Of a stretch of DNA of 64,000 nucleotides, positions 37,401 to 44,983 are shown one piece after another. A program made the translations under genes and the position numbers. Source of the DNA: Pelagicoccus albus. Lineage in GTDB: Bacteria > Verrucomicrobiota > Verrucomicrobiia > Opitutales > Opitutaceae. Numbering within the stretch: the first letter of the stretch is position 1; each line of letters begins with the position of its first letter. A model generated the notes under the pieces. That model made no database searches, was not told where the DNA came from, and saw only the letters and a list, made by a program, of their open reading frames with translations. The DNA lies in the NCBI RefSeq assembly GCF_014230145.1, contig NZ_JACHVC010000013.1, forward strand, positions 496,001-560,000, written 5' to 3'.

Positions 37401-37473
37401 CGCCCACAAAAAGGCCGAAGGCCAGAAAGAGCGTCGTAACTCGTCGCTCCAAAAAGTAACGTATCCAGTTCAT
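34441..37473 (-). CDS. RND efflux transporter, inner-membrane subunit (system 1)
   Basis: 1010 residues in the HAE-type RND layout: TM1 at 10-28, porter domain, TM2-6, second porter domain, TM8-12. Repeat symmetry is clear (SGASAEEVEQ near the start; GFLSLSGMLIKNAIVM in the second half). In TM4 the proton-relay motif reads LVDNAIVVVD, i.e. Asp-Asn instead of the Asp-Asp of AcrB. This occurs in a known side branch of RND pumps. It is last in a minus-strand operon of outer-membrane factor, adaptor and pump under a divergent TetR gene. Exported drugs or metabolites cannot be predicted. Confidence 0.9.
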   Translation of the reverse strand: MNWIRYFLERRVTTLFLAFGLFVGGLQAYLNMSRLEDPEFTIKDALIITPYSGASAEEVEQEVSDEIEIAVQQLGQLDEVISKSERGLSTVTVTIKDTYGGAALPQVWDELRHKVHDAQSSLPPGAGPSMVIDDYGDVFGVFFVVYGADYSYAELKRVTDMLRRELLKVQDVGKVSVFGERREALYVEFNRDRLALLGISPESIGRELQNRNLVGGAGRVQVGDEFIAIHPDGEFKSLADIENLLIDTHQGGRFYLRDVAKVSRGYVDPRSEAVYYAGHPSIGLGISTVSGGNVVTMGEALLVRLEELKSEIPLGMEIGMVSMQSEAVQEAINGFVISLIEAVAIVIGVLLLFMGLRSGLLIGVVLILTIVGSFMILKPMGVALERVSLGALIIALGMLVDNAIVVVDGILVGLGRGKKAMEAAVEVVKQSAIPLLGATFIAVLAFAAIGFSKDSTGEFTRSLFLVILVSLLLSWVVAVTVTPLLGVMFLPKAEADGAEPHSNRIYGWYKSTLRFLLRNRWKTVMLVGLVFVLSLAGFTQLKQAFFPPSTRPQFLVDFWMPQGTHFDVTDEKSSELADFVRNMEGVEGVTTLVGQGGPRFLLTYVPEKPNAAYAQLIVDVSGPEVVDDLIPEIEAEIVERFPDALGFAYKFELGPGAVGKIQARFSGPDETVLREIANQAIAIMDEEPEARAPRTNWRQRVKVIRPILIEEQARHLGIDYLQVARLIRSSFQGQAVGLFREGDLLLPIMLRAPEAERLEVSELRSLQIWSPVAQRYVPLTQVVSDFQMESEEGIIVRKDRQRSITVFSDPRNITASELLERLRRKIEAIELPSGYNLEWEGEYKDTAKAQSSLAKSIPLFAVMMVLVTIALFNSIRQPLLIWACVPLATIGVTAGLLVTGQPFGFMALLGFLSLSGMLIKNAIVMIDEINLQMLEDKSEMDAVVDSATSRLMPVGMAATTTALGMIPLLFDAFFSAMAVTIVSGLVVATVLTMLVLPVFYVIGFNIKEER

Positions 37474-37492
37474 GGTGGATTCTTGGGGCTAA

Positions 37493-38578
37493 TTATTTCC
37501 AAGGCTTCACTTGCATGCCTTCGCGCAAGTGGACAACTCCGGAGCTTACAATCAAGTCCCCCGACTTCAGATCTCCCGTCACTTCGATCTCCTCGGCTCT
37601 CGCCTGACCCACCGATACGGCAACAGGCGAAACCGCCTCAGCCGACGGATCATACTTCCACACCAGAGCCTGCCCATCCGGCTGAAAATCGATACTGGAT
37701 ACCGGCAGCAATGTTCCGGCGAGCGCGTCGTCTTCCTTCGCGGGTACCCAGAAGCGAATGCGGGCTGTCATGCCGGGATGAATACTAATTTCACTGGGTC
37801 GCTCAAATTGTAGAGTCACAGGAAAGGTGCGGCTTGCAGGATTCGCCCTTGTCGCAAATTCCGAAACACGCAGCGGGAAAGAGACCTCAGGCATCGCCGT
37901 CACCCGAAGTTCGGGCCTTACCTTTTCGGTTACCATTTCCGCCGTAGCGTCTTCGCCTTTAAGAATCCACAGCGTTTCGGGAATATCCACCACCGCTTCC
38001 AAAGTAGAAATATCCTGCACAACCGCGATCGGCTGCTTGGGCATTACATTTGCGAAATCGTTGACTAGGATTTGGGCAATTTCTCCGGCGAACGGAGCGT
38101 AAACGCGAGTTTCTTCCCAGCGTTTCTTGGCGATGTCACGCTGAGCCGTCGCGGCTTCAAAAGCGACCTTGGCTCCTTCGAGAGCGGCCTTGGCTGTGGC
38201 GTTCTGATCGAACAGGCTCTTCAGTCGATCGTATTCAGATTTAGCCTGCTCATAGCGAGCTTCTGCCGCGTGAAGGTCCGACTCGTAATCACGGTCGTCA
38301 AGCCGAGCGATCAATTGCCCCTTCTGCACTAGCTCCCCCTCGCGTACTGGCATCTCCAGAATTCGCCCAGCTACTTCGAAAGCGAGGTTCGCTTCCTGAC
38401 TGGCCTGGATTCGGCCAGGAAACTCGTACATGCGATCAGGAGTTCCCAGTTCGACTTCGTAGAGCTTAACTGGTCGGACCGGCTCTTGCACTGCGGTTTC
38501 CTTTTTACCGCATCCGAATAATGTCAGGCTAAGTCCCGCCAACGCGGTTGAGAGTGTTTTTTTCAGGTTTCCGTTCAT
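37493..38578 (-). CDS. RND periplasmic adaptor (membrane-fusion lipoprotein), system 1
   Basis: 361 residues. Signal peptide with lipobox LFGC, lipidated Cys23. The lipoyl halves are at about 65-95 (ARILEMPVREGELVQKGQLI) and about 170-200, separated by a coiled-coil hairpin (about 100-165, AEARYEQAKSEYDRLK). A beta-barrel and membrane-proximal domain follow. This is the AcrA/MexA type that bridges pump and outer-membrane channel. It ends 19 bp before the pump gene and is preceded by the outer-membrane factor by 36 bp on the same strand. Confidence 0.9.
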   Translation of the reverse strand: MNGNLKKTLSTALAGLSLTLFGCGKKETAVQEPVRPVKLYEVELGTPDRMYEFPGRIQASQEANLAFEVAGRILEMPVREGELVQKGQLIARLDDRDYESDLHAAEARYEQAKSEYDRLKSLFDQNATAKAALEGAKVAFEAATAQRDIAKKRWEETRVYAPFAGEIAQILVNDFANVMPKQPIAVVQDISTLEAVVDIPETLWILKGEDATAEMVTEKVRPELRVTAMPEVSFPLRVSEFATRANPASRTFPVTLQFERPSEISIHPGMTARIRFWVPAKEDDALAGTLLPVSSIDFQPDGQALVWKYDPSAEAVSPVAVSVGQARAEEIEVTGDLKSGDLIVSSGVVHLREGMQVKPWK

Positions 38579-38614
38579 GGTTTAAGCCTGTTAATTTCGT
38601 TGAATTTCCTTGTC

Positions 38615-40000
38615 CTAAAATGCGCCGCCTAGGGCTATGTGCAGATCGATTCGATTTCTCCACGCTGCGTATCTCGCAGAGATCTCCTGTATTCGCTGTT
38701 CGATGACGCGATCTTCTAGCTGCAAAACGCTCAAGAGGTCGATTTGGCCGCCTTCGTACTGGATGCCTGCCAGATCCCGAGCTCTTGAGATTTGCTCGAC
38801 CAAGCTAGCGAATGCGTCGATGCGGACTTCCAACCAGCGACTTTTTTCCAAGCTACTCTCCACTTCCAAAAACGCTTGCAAGACGACATCGCCATACAGG
38901 GCAATTGCCTGCTCTTGCTCGGCGGTCCGCACTTGGACTTGCTCCTTTAACTGCCCGCCCGCGAAGATTGGAGCGGTCAGCGAAGCCATGCCTCCCAAGA
39001 TGCTGTCTTTGATTCCGAGCAGAGCTAGAGAGTCAGCCCCAGAATAGATTCCCGCCCCAGTCAGCTCCAGCGAGGGCAAGCGAGCCACCTTTGCCTCTTC
39101 AAGCAAATGGAATGTAGCGACCACCGCCTCACGTGCCGCAACGATGTCATAACGTCTTTCCAACAATTCCGCAGGAATCCCTGTCGGAGTCGAAGCTAGT
39201 CTCGACGGAGTGGATACATGGAAAGAGGTATTCCCACTCGGGTATCGGCCAGCCAAAATATCTAAGACCCGACTGGCGAGGGCCACTCGCATCTGGGCAT
39301 TAGCCAACTGCGCACGAGCGCCGCTTACTTGCGCCTCAGCAAGACGCAGTTCCTTCTCGGTCTGACTTCCCTCTTCCACTTTGAGCCGAACGATGCGCAA
39401 CGTCTCCTCTTGGTTCAGAAAGACCTCCTCTATGAAGTCGCGAACTTGCACGCTCTCCGCCGCATCCATCCAAGCCTTGGCCGCAGCTCCAACCAGCGAA
39501 AGCCGAGCCTGCTGGAATTCGGCTTCGCTCCGACGCAGACCAGCTTCTGCCGCAAGCTTGGCAGAGCGGAGCTTTCCAAAAATATCGATTGTCCAAGACC
39601 CCATCACATCAGCCCCAAGACTCGTGGATACGCCACTACCGATACCGTCGAGCACAATTCCTGAAGCCCCTACACCTAAACTAGGTTGGAGTTGACCACT
39701 CGCTTGACGGGCCACTGCAGCGGCCGCCTCTACGCGATACTCAGCGATAGCGAGCGACGGATTGTTTTCCAGCACCTCGCTCACATAGGCTTCCAATCCC
39801 GGAGCTGCGAGGGCCTGGAGCCAAGATGGATCGACCTCGCCAGCCCATGCCCCTTCTGCCATCCACGCATCTGGGACAGATTCTATGTGCGGCAGAGCTG
39901 TTTCTAGGATGGCTCGCTCCGCCGGCGGCTCAAAGGTAGCGCAACCCGCCAACAGGACGACTGGCACGCTCGCCAAAAGGTATGCAGAGATTCTCCTCAT
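38615..40000 (-). CDS. RND outer-membrane factor lipoprotein (NodT/OprM family), system 1
   Basis: 461 residues, signal peptide with lipobox LAGC (lipidated Cys20). The two OEP repeats are visible, with the coiled-coil PSLAIAEYRVEAAAAVARQA near the start, PAELLERRYDIVAAREAV at the mid-point and ALYGDVVLQAFLEVESSLE near the end, all typical of NodT-type trimers. First gene of the operon, with TetR diverging from the same 186-bp region. Outer-membrane-factor-first order is less common than adaptor-first. Confidence 0.9.
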   Translation of the reverse strand: MRRISAYLLASVPVVLLAGCATFEPPAERAILETALPHIESVPDAWMAEGAWAGEVDPSWLQALAAPGLEAYVSEVLENNPSLAIAEYRVEAAAAVARQASGQLQPSLGVGASGIVLDGIGSGVSTSLGADVMGSWTIDIFGKLRSAKLAAEAGLRRSEAEFQQARLSLVGAAAKAWMDAAESVQVRDFIEEVFLNQEETLRIVRLKVEEGSQTEKELRLAEAQVSGARAQLANAQMRVALASRVLDILAGRYPSGNTSFHVSTPSRLASTPTGIPAELLERRYDIVAAREAVVATFHLLEEAKVARLPSLELTGAGIYSGADSLALLGIKDSILGGMASLTAPIFAGGQLKEQVQVRTAEQEQAIALYGDVVLQAFLEVESSLEKSRWLEVRIDAFASLVEQISRARDLAGIQYEGGQIDLLSVLQLEDRVIEQRIQEISARYAAWRNRIDLHIALGGAF

Positions 40001-40040
40001 CTTTCCAGAACTCCTAGATATCGAGCTTTAGCATTTTAAT

Positions 40041-40102
40041 TAGATTGTTCGTTCTATTTTTAAGTCGACAGCGGTCAAGCCGTATTTAGTACGTTCATTC
40101 TA
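40041..40102. promoter_or_regulatory. Two 16-bp repeats, candidate TetR operators
   Basis: TAGATTGTTCGTTCTA (40041-40056) and TAGTACGTTCATTCTA (40087-40102) agree at 12 of 16 positions, fitting TAGnnnGTTCnTTCTA, and each shows partial dyad symmetry. They lie between the divergent RND operon and TetR gene, so both would be autoregulated together. Confidence 0.55.
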
Positions 40103-40186
40103 CTTTAACAAAAAAAGGCCAGCTGGGACCAGAACTAGACTTGGTGAAGACTTTCTCTTCTGTTCTGGTGCGACCCTGGGAATTAG

Positions 40187-40780
40187 ATGAAAACAGCAAA
40201 TCCAGAACTAATAGAGCAGCGGCGCCAACAGGTGCTCGAAGCAGCACGTATTTGCTTTGAAGAAAAGGGCTTCCACGGGGCATCTATGTCCGCCATTTGC
40301 AAGCAGGCGAAAATGAGCCCCGGACATCTATACCACTACTTCAAAGGCAAGGAGGAACTCATCGAATCTTTGGTCGAGAATTCCGCTCAGCACTACGAAG
40401 AACGTCTGGCCTCTTTGGTTGAGACCGGAGACCCGCTCGACGCCATGCTGGAGCGGGCCTACGAAATCTGGGAAGATTCAACAGAAGGTTTTGGCGGCCG
40501 TTTGCTCGCGGAGCTCAAGGCGGAAGCGAGTCGGAACCCCAAGGTTCAAGAGATCATACGCGGCTACGATGCCCGACTACATGAACGCTTCGCCAAAATC
40601 ATTCGTTTCGGTCAGAGCACAGGAACCATCTCTAAAGAAATCGACGCACTCGGCTTCGCAGTGCTCATCGTGAGCTGCATCGACGGCTTGAGAATCGCCG
40701 GACATGCAAACGGCGACTTTGACCTGAAAGCGCCAACCGAAACCTTAAAGCTAATGGTCCGCAAGACCCTCGCGCCGTAA
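40187..40780 (+). CDS. TetR/AcrR family transcriptional repressor
   Basis: 197 residues. The N-terminal helix-turn-helix reads ARICFEEKGFHGASMSAICK then SPGHLYHYFKGKEEL, the canonical TetR recognition region with Tyr-His-Tyr-Phe. The C-terminal ligand domain (about 80-190) includes LLAELKAEASRNPKVQ, reminiscent of the AcrR_C-type regulators of efflux. It diverges from the RND operon with two candidate operators between. It is predicted to repress the pump until an inducer binds. It converges on the MarR gene, separated by 52 bp. Confidence 0.92.
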   Translation: MKTANPELIEQRRQQVLEAARICFEEKGFHGASMSAICKQAKMSPGHLYHYFKGKEELIESLVENSAQHYEERLASLVETGDPLDAMLERAYEIWEDSTEGFGGRLLAELKAEASRNPKVQEIIRGYDARLHERFAKIIRFGQSTGTISKEIDALGFAVLIVSCIDGLRIAGHANGDFDLKAPTETLKLMVRKTLAP

Positions 40781-40832
40781 AACGACATAGGAAGGTCGCT
40801 CTTTAACGGAACTATATCCGAGCGCTTTGCTC

Positions 40833-41315
40833 TTAGACGTGGGGCTTCAAATTACTCTGAACCCGACCCAGGTACGAAAGAAACTGCTTCTGTTCATCCT
40901 TTGTAAACCCCTCGATCGCGTGCGAGCTAACCTTCGCTAGGCGAGCAAGTAGTGAATCATTCACTTTCCTGCCCAGATCTGTCAGCTGCAAAATCGAGCT
41001 TCGTCGATCCTCTGAATTCGGATTTGAGCAAACCAACCCCTGCTCGCGAAGTGTCTTTGTCAGTCGAGCTAGCTGCCCCTTATCTCGTCCAAAATGCTCA
41101 ACTAGTTCGCTCAAGGTTAAACCATCGCTTCTGCCCAGAAAGTTCAGAATTTTACCTTCCAGGTGGGTAATCTCAAAAGGACTTTCCTTCAGTTCTCGGT
41201 ACTGCTCCGCACGAATAAGGTGCATAGTCCGGTGGATAGCCTCAAAAATTTCCTCCGCTCCCCCTTCTTGCGAGGACTCGTCAGACATAGGTTTTTCGTC
41301 TTTCGGTACAGTCAT
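40833..41315 (-). CDS. MarR family transcriptional regulator
   Basis: 160 residues from MTVPKDEKPM, preceded by AGGA; another ATG nine codons downstream (MSDESS) is also possible. The longer open frame to 41444 is hydrophobic, overlaps the divergent promoter and is unlike MarR. The winged helix is clear: LTLSELVEHFGRDKGQLARL as the HTH, then EQGLVCSNPNSEDRRSSILQLTD (partly quoted) with the DxRxS/T wing Asp-Arg-Arg. It lies divergent from the siderophore-interacting flavoprotein gene, so it likely controls that run of genes in response to a phenolic or similar ligand. MarR regulators often sense aromatic compounds, which fits a tannase-like enzyme. Confidence 0.85.
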   Translation of the reverse strand: MTVPKDEKPMSDESSQEGGAEEIFEAIHRTMHLIRAEQYRELKESPFEITHLEGKILNFLGRSDGLTLSELVEHFGRDKGQLARLTKTLREQGLVCSNPNSEDRRSSILQLTDLGRKVNDSLLARLAKVSSHAIEGFTKDEQKQFLSYLGRVQSNLKPHV

Positions 41316-41451
41316 TTTCCTAGCGAGAAAAAGAGCTAAGCCAAAAGGCGCAAGCTCAGCGCACAATCGACGGGATATGAGACCGAGCCCCTTCTTTTTG
41401 TTGACTTTGTCATCTTTTCTCCATTCGTAGACATTATCAACCAATAATCGA

Positions 41452-42177
41452 ATGGGACAGGATAAGGAAATAACAAAAGTAAGCTACGAGCTAAAAAAGC
41501 GCTCAGTTGCAGTAAAAGAGATTCAGAAAATAGGTGCCAACACGCTTGGCATAAGGTTTGGCGGGGAAAGCCTGGCAGGATTCCGTACCGCTTCTTTTGA
41601 CGACCATATAAAGCTATTTCTCGAAACTACTGAAGGGGAGCGGTTGGGTCGTCACTACACAGTTCGCGACTATGACCCCGAAAACAAGGAACTCACAATT
41701 GAATTCGGAACTCACTCAACAGGTCCCGCTGCTCGTTGGGCATCCAACGCGGTTCCTGGAGACGTAGCCGAAATTGGCGGCCCCAAGGGCTCACGAATCA
41801 TTCCTACTAATTACGACTGGCACCTGCTAATCGGTGATAATTCCTCGCTACCAGCGATTCACCGCCGGGTCGAGGAGCTACCTAGCTGGACCAAAGCGAT
41901 AGTGCTAGTCACACTTCCAGATCCCGCAGACCGACGGAATATTAAATCAGACGCTGATGTGTCATTCCATTGGATACAGTCTGAAGACATACTCCTCCAC
42001 AAACTCAAACACTTACCCCTACCCGCAGGCGAAGGCGTAGCTTGGTGCGCTGGAGAGCAGGACACTATCACTCAAGTTGAATCCATTCTGCTCAAACATT
42101 TTTCCATGCCAAAAGAAAACGTATTCGTTAAGCCATACTGGAAACGCGATAAAGTAAAAGAATCCCTTCAAGCATAA
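41452..42177 (+). CDS. Siderophore-interacting FAD-dependent protein (ViuB/YqjH family)
   Basis: 241 residues, cytoplasmic. GRHYTVRDYDPENKELTIEF is the FAD-binding R-x-Y-T-x-R block of the SIP family, and FGTHSTGPAARWA follows as the conserved continuation, then EIGGPKGS. The C-terminal half (about 120-230) is a reductase-like domain ending FVKPYWKR, matching the SIP PYW[KR]-type end. These proteins reduce ferric siderophores with NAD(P)H. Two bases separate it from the tannase/HbpS fusion gene. No siderophore synthesis genes are nearby. Confidence 0.88.
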   Translation: MGQDKEITKVSYELKKRSVAVKEIQKIGANTLGIRFGGESLAGFRTASFDDHIKLFLETTEGERLGRHYTVRDYDPENKELTIEFGTHSTGPAARWASNAVPGDVAEIGGPKGSRIIPTNYDWHLLIGDNSSLPAIHRRVEELPSWTKAIVLVTLPDPADRRNIKSDADVSFHWIQSEDILLHKLKHLPLPAGEGVAWCAGEQDTITQVESILLKHFSMPKENVFVKPYWKRDKVKESLQA

Positions 42178-42179
42178 TC

Positions 42180-44123
42180 ATGTTCAGGCAACTATCACAT
42201 CTTCTTCGAACGCTACGGATCGAAACATACCGCATGCGGGCGCTTTCCCCTCTCGCTATCCTTGTCGCGATCTCGCTTGGGTTTTCAGCGGAACAGAATA
42301 TGGCTACTACCTACTCTCTCGAATTCGACTCCTCATCCTATCAAGACAAGGAGCAAACCATAGACGGGATCACGATCGCCTACCGGGCATTCGAAGATAT
42401 CGTCTACGTCGCCAACCCGGCCAATCCCGACCGCCAAAAACTCAACATTTTCGTCCCCCTTTCGTACTACGACAACACGAAGAGTGGAAAATTCGACCTA
42501 CACTCAGCTCCCATCTTTTTGCCAAACGATGTGGGTGGATACATGCCAGCGGCCGCGGGCGAGCCAGGCCCTGGCTGGAATAGCCCCATGAACGCCGCTT
42601 TCTACGCTCTCTCTGAAGGCTATGTCGTCGCCTATCCAGGCGTTCGGGGACGAACCGAGGAAAATGGCAAGGCCCCCGCCGCCATAGTCGACCTCAAAGC
42701 TGCCGTTCGGTATCTAAGATACAACGACAAAACAATTCCCGGAGATTCGGAAAAGGTCATCTCAAACGGAACAAGCGCCGGCGGGGCCCTTTCCGCCTTA
42801 CTCGCCGCCACTGGAAACAATTCCGACTACTCCGCCTTCCTTGATGAATTGGGTGCTGCTCCGGCCCGCGATGACATTTACGCAGCTTCCGCCTATTGCC
42901 CCATCACTAACTTGGATAATTCCGATACTGCGTACGAGTGGTTATTCAATGGATACAACGAATTCGAACATATGAGATTTACTCGCTCAGCAGATGGCTC
43001 GCGAGTGGGAGAAAAGGTATCCTCCACTCTGGACGATTCGCAGATAGATCTCTCAAACGAATTGGCAGCCCTTTTTCCCGCCTACCTAAACAGTCTTCAT
43101 CTAGAGGACGGCCACGGGAACGCCTTGACCTTGGAGGCAGACGGCACGGGGAGCTTCGCTGATCACGTCAAACAGTATGTAATAGATTCTGCTCAAACGG
43201 CTCTCTCAGACGGTGTAAGTCTGGACAAGATCAAATGGATTGAACTCCAGGACGGGAAAGTCGCAGACATAGACTTTCCCGCCTATGTCGCTTACGCAAC
43301 AAGGAAGAAGACGCCTCCGGCCTTCGACTCGACCAAACTCGACACGCCGGAAAATCAGCTTTTTGGCAACAAGCAAAACGAATACCAGCACTTCACCCGC
43401 TTCTCCTTATCCCATGGGACAGAGGGAAGCTCTCTTGCGGCAGCTGACAGAATCAAGCTGATGAACCCAATGAACTATATCGGCACCGAAACTTCTGATA
43501 CCGCTCCGTTCTGGAGGATTCGCCATGGAGCGATTGACCGCGACACGTCGCTAGCAATTCCTGTGATTCTCGCCACACGCCTTCGTAATACAGGTTACGA
43601 GGTTGATTTCACGCTACCATGGGATGTACCCCATAGCGGAGACTACGATTTGCCGCAACTATTCAACTGGATAGAAAAGGTGACCGGCGCAAACGAAGCG
43701 AGCGCTTCAAAGCCTCTTTTTGAAAAGCAGTTTAGTCTCAATCTAGAAGCGACCCAGATGCTTATATCCGCAGCCCAGTCGAAGGCCGAACAAATGGGAG
43801 CAAAGATTTCTGCCGCCGTAGTGGACCGAAGCGGTAACTTGATCGCGTTCGAACGCATGGACGGAGCATCGCTTGTTACGATCGAAGTTGCCATTGGGAA
43901 AGCCAATACAGCAGCCCAACTGGGAGCCCCCTCCTCTCTCTTTGAGAATATGATCAATGAAGGCCAAACCGCGATGCTCACGGTGCCCGGAATAGTGCCC
44001 TTACAAGGAGGAATACCCATCTACCACCAAGGGAGCTTGGCGGGAGCTATCGGTATCAGTGGCTCTAGCGGAGAAAACGACAACCTAATCGCAAGCGAAG
44101 CAGCGTCATTCTTTGCGGAATAA
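42180..44123 (+). CDS. Tannase-like alpha/beta hydrolase fused to an HbpS/GlcG (Haem_degrading) domain
   Basis: 647 residues. A hydrophobic signal-like stretch (22-36) follows a basic lead; an internal ATG at 42234 would start it more directly. Residues about 45-500 resemble subtype B tannases: YPGVRGRTEENGKAPAAIVD, the nucleophile elbow NGTSAGG with Ser199, and a candidate catalytic His485 in DVPHSGD. Residues about 505-645 form a second domain with KISAAVVDRSGNLIAFERMD and HQGSLAGAIGISGS, the HbpS/GlcG fold (PF03928). HbpS-type domains bind haem or iron in exported proteins. This fusion is rare in my experience. Following a siderophore reductase gene directly, it might hydrolyse an ester-linked catechol/gallate compound. 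Confidence 0.78.
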   Translation: MFRQLSHLLRTLRIETYRMRALSPLAILVAISLGFSAEQNMATTYSLEFDSSSYQDKEQTIDGITIAYRAFEDIVYVANPANPDRQKLNIFVPLSYYDNTKSGKFDLHSAPIFLPNDVGGYMPAAAGEPGPGWNSPMNAAFYALSEGYVVAYPGVRGRTEENGKAPAAIVDLKAAVRYLRYNDKTIPGDSEKVISNGTSAGGALSALLAATGNNSDYSAFLDELGAAPARDDIYAASAYCPITNLDNSDTAYEWLFNGYNEFEHMRFTRSADGSRVGEKVSSTLDDSQIDLSNELAALFPAYLNSLHLEDGHGNALTLEADGTGSFADHVKQYVIDSAQTALSDGVSLDKIKWIELQDGKVADIDFPAYVAYATRKKTPPAFDSTKLDTPENQLFGNKQNEYQHFTRFSLSHGTEGSSLAAADRIKLMNPMNYIGTETSDTAPFWRIRHGAIDRDTSLAIPVILATRLRNTGYEVDFTLPWDVPHSGDYDLPQLFNWIEKVTGANEASASKPLFEKQFSLNLEATQMLISAAQSKAEQMGAKISAAVVDRSGNLIAFERMDGASLVTIEVAIGKANTAAQLGAPSSLFENMINEGQTAMLTVPGIVPLQGGIPIYHQGSLAGAIGISGSSGENDNLIASEAASFFAE

Positions 44124-44149
44124 TCGGATAAAACTAACGTATTCATAGG

Positions 44150-44875
44150 ATGAATAACCTAAAAAACAAAGACGTAGTAATCATTGGCGGAGCCTCCGGC
44201 ATTGGACTGACTCTTGCCCAAAAGCTGTCTCGTAGTTGCAAAACGATTACGATCACAAGTCGCAGCTTGGAAAAAGCCCAAGAAGCCGCCCAGTCCTTGA
44301 CCGTGGAGGGATGCGAGTTGATCCCCTCGGCGGTGGAGGCATCGTCAGATCAGCAAGTCCAGGCCTTTTTCGAAAGCCTTCCTGAATTCGACCACCTCGT
44401 CTCGATGGCTGGCGGCGCTATGGGTGGCGGATTCGCCGATACAGATTTCCAAACGATAAAACAAAGCTTCGAAGAGAAATACGAAAACAACCTCCGCATC
44501 GCTCGTGCCGCAGCAACGAAGATTAAGAAGGGCGGAAGCATGGTGTTCACCTCGGGTTCGGGAGGCCGTCCCCATAATGCGTCGGGTGCATTTTTGGGAA
44601 ATCAGGCTATCCGAACATTAGTGGAGGGACTGGCCGTGGAACTGGCTCCCGATACACGGGTAAACTCCGTCGCTCCCACATGGATGAAGACGCCTCTTTG
44701 GAAAGATATGAGCGCAGATGAGTTGGGTGCCACCGAAGCAGATTTTTCGAAACGCATCCCACTCGGGCGAACCGGAACAATGGAGGAAGTGGCAGAGGCC
44801 TATCTATTTCTGATGCAAAATAGTTTCGTCACCGGCCAAACACTACAAATCGACGGGGGCTTAACTTTGGTTTAA
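44150..44875 (+). CDS. SDR-fold oxidoreductase lacking the catalytic Tyr-Lys pair
   Basis: 241 residues. The Rossmann cofactor loop is intact (IIGGASGIG, about 11-19), and the rest keeps the SDR outline, including a C-terminal FVTGQTLQIDGG. The NNAG motif reads SMAGG. In the active-site region the Ser of the TSGSGG stretch is kept, but the expected Tyr-x3-Lys is missing: GAFLGNQAIR has Ala/Phe and Asn there and no Tyr or Lys. It probably still binds NAD(P) but is unlikely to use the standard SDR mechanism. It lies 26 bp after the tannase/HbpS gene, so same transcript. Function unknown. Confidence 0.8.
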   Translation: MNNLKNKDVVIIGGASGIGLTLAQKLSRSCKTITITSRSLEKAQEAAQSLTVEGCELIPSAVEASSDQQVQAFFESLPEFDHLVSMAGGAMGGGFADTDFQTIKQSFEEKYENNLRIARAAATKIKKGGSMVFTSGSGGRPHNASGAFLGNQAIRTLVEGLAVELAPDTRVNSVAPTWMKTPLWKDMSADELGATEADFSKRIPLGRTGTMEEVAEAYLFLMQNSFVTGQTLQIDGGLTLV

Positions 44876-44898
44876 AAAACTCACTTTTAGTAAATCAG

Positions 44899-44917
44899 AT
44901 ACGAGCACCCCTCGTAT
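44899..44917 (+). other. Perfect hairpin ahead of the second RND operon
   Basis: ATACGAG pairs with CTCGTAT around CACCC, 67 bp before the outer-membrane-factor ATG. There is no T run. It could attenuate or protect the transcript between the SDR and RND parts. Confidence 0.35.
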
Positions 44918-44983
44918 TACGGGCACGACACCTGTGAATTCCGATCGAAATTTTCCAACGATTAACGATCGATACGCCTTTCC

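Noticed and set aside
41316-41444. N-terminal extension of the MarR protein
   Set aside because: The added 43 residues are hydrophobic/basic, overlap the divergent promoter region and are not part of the MarR fold; AGGA precedes the internal ATG.
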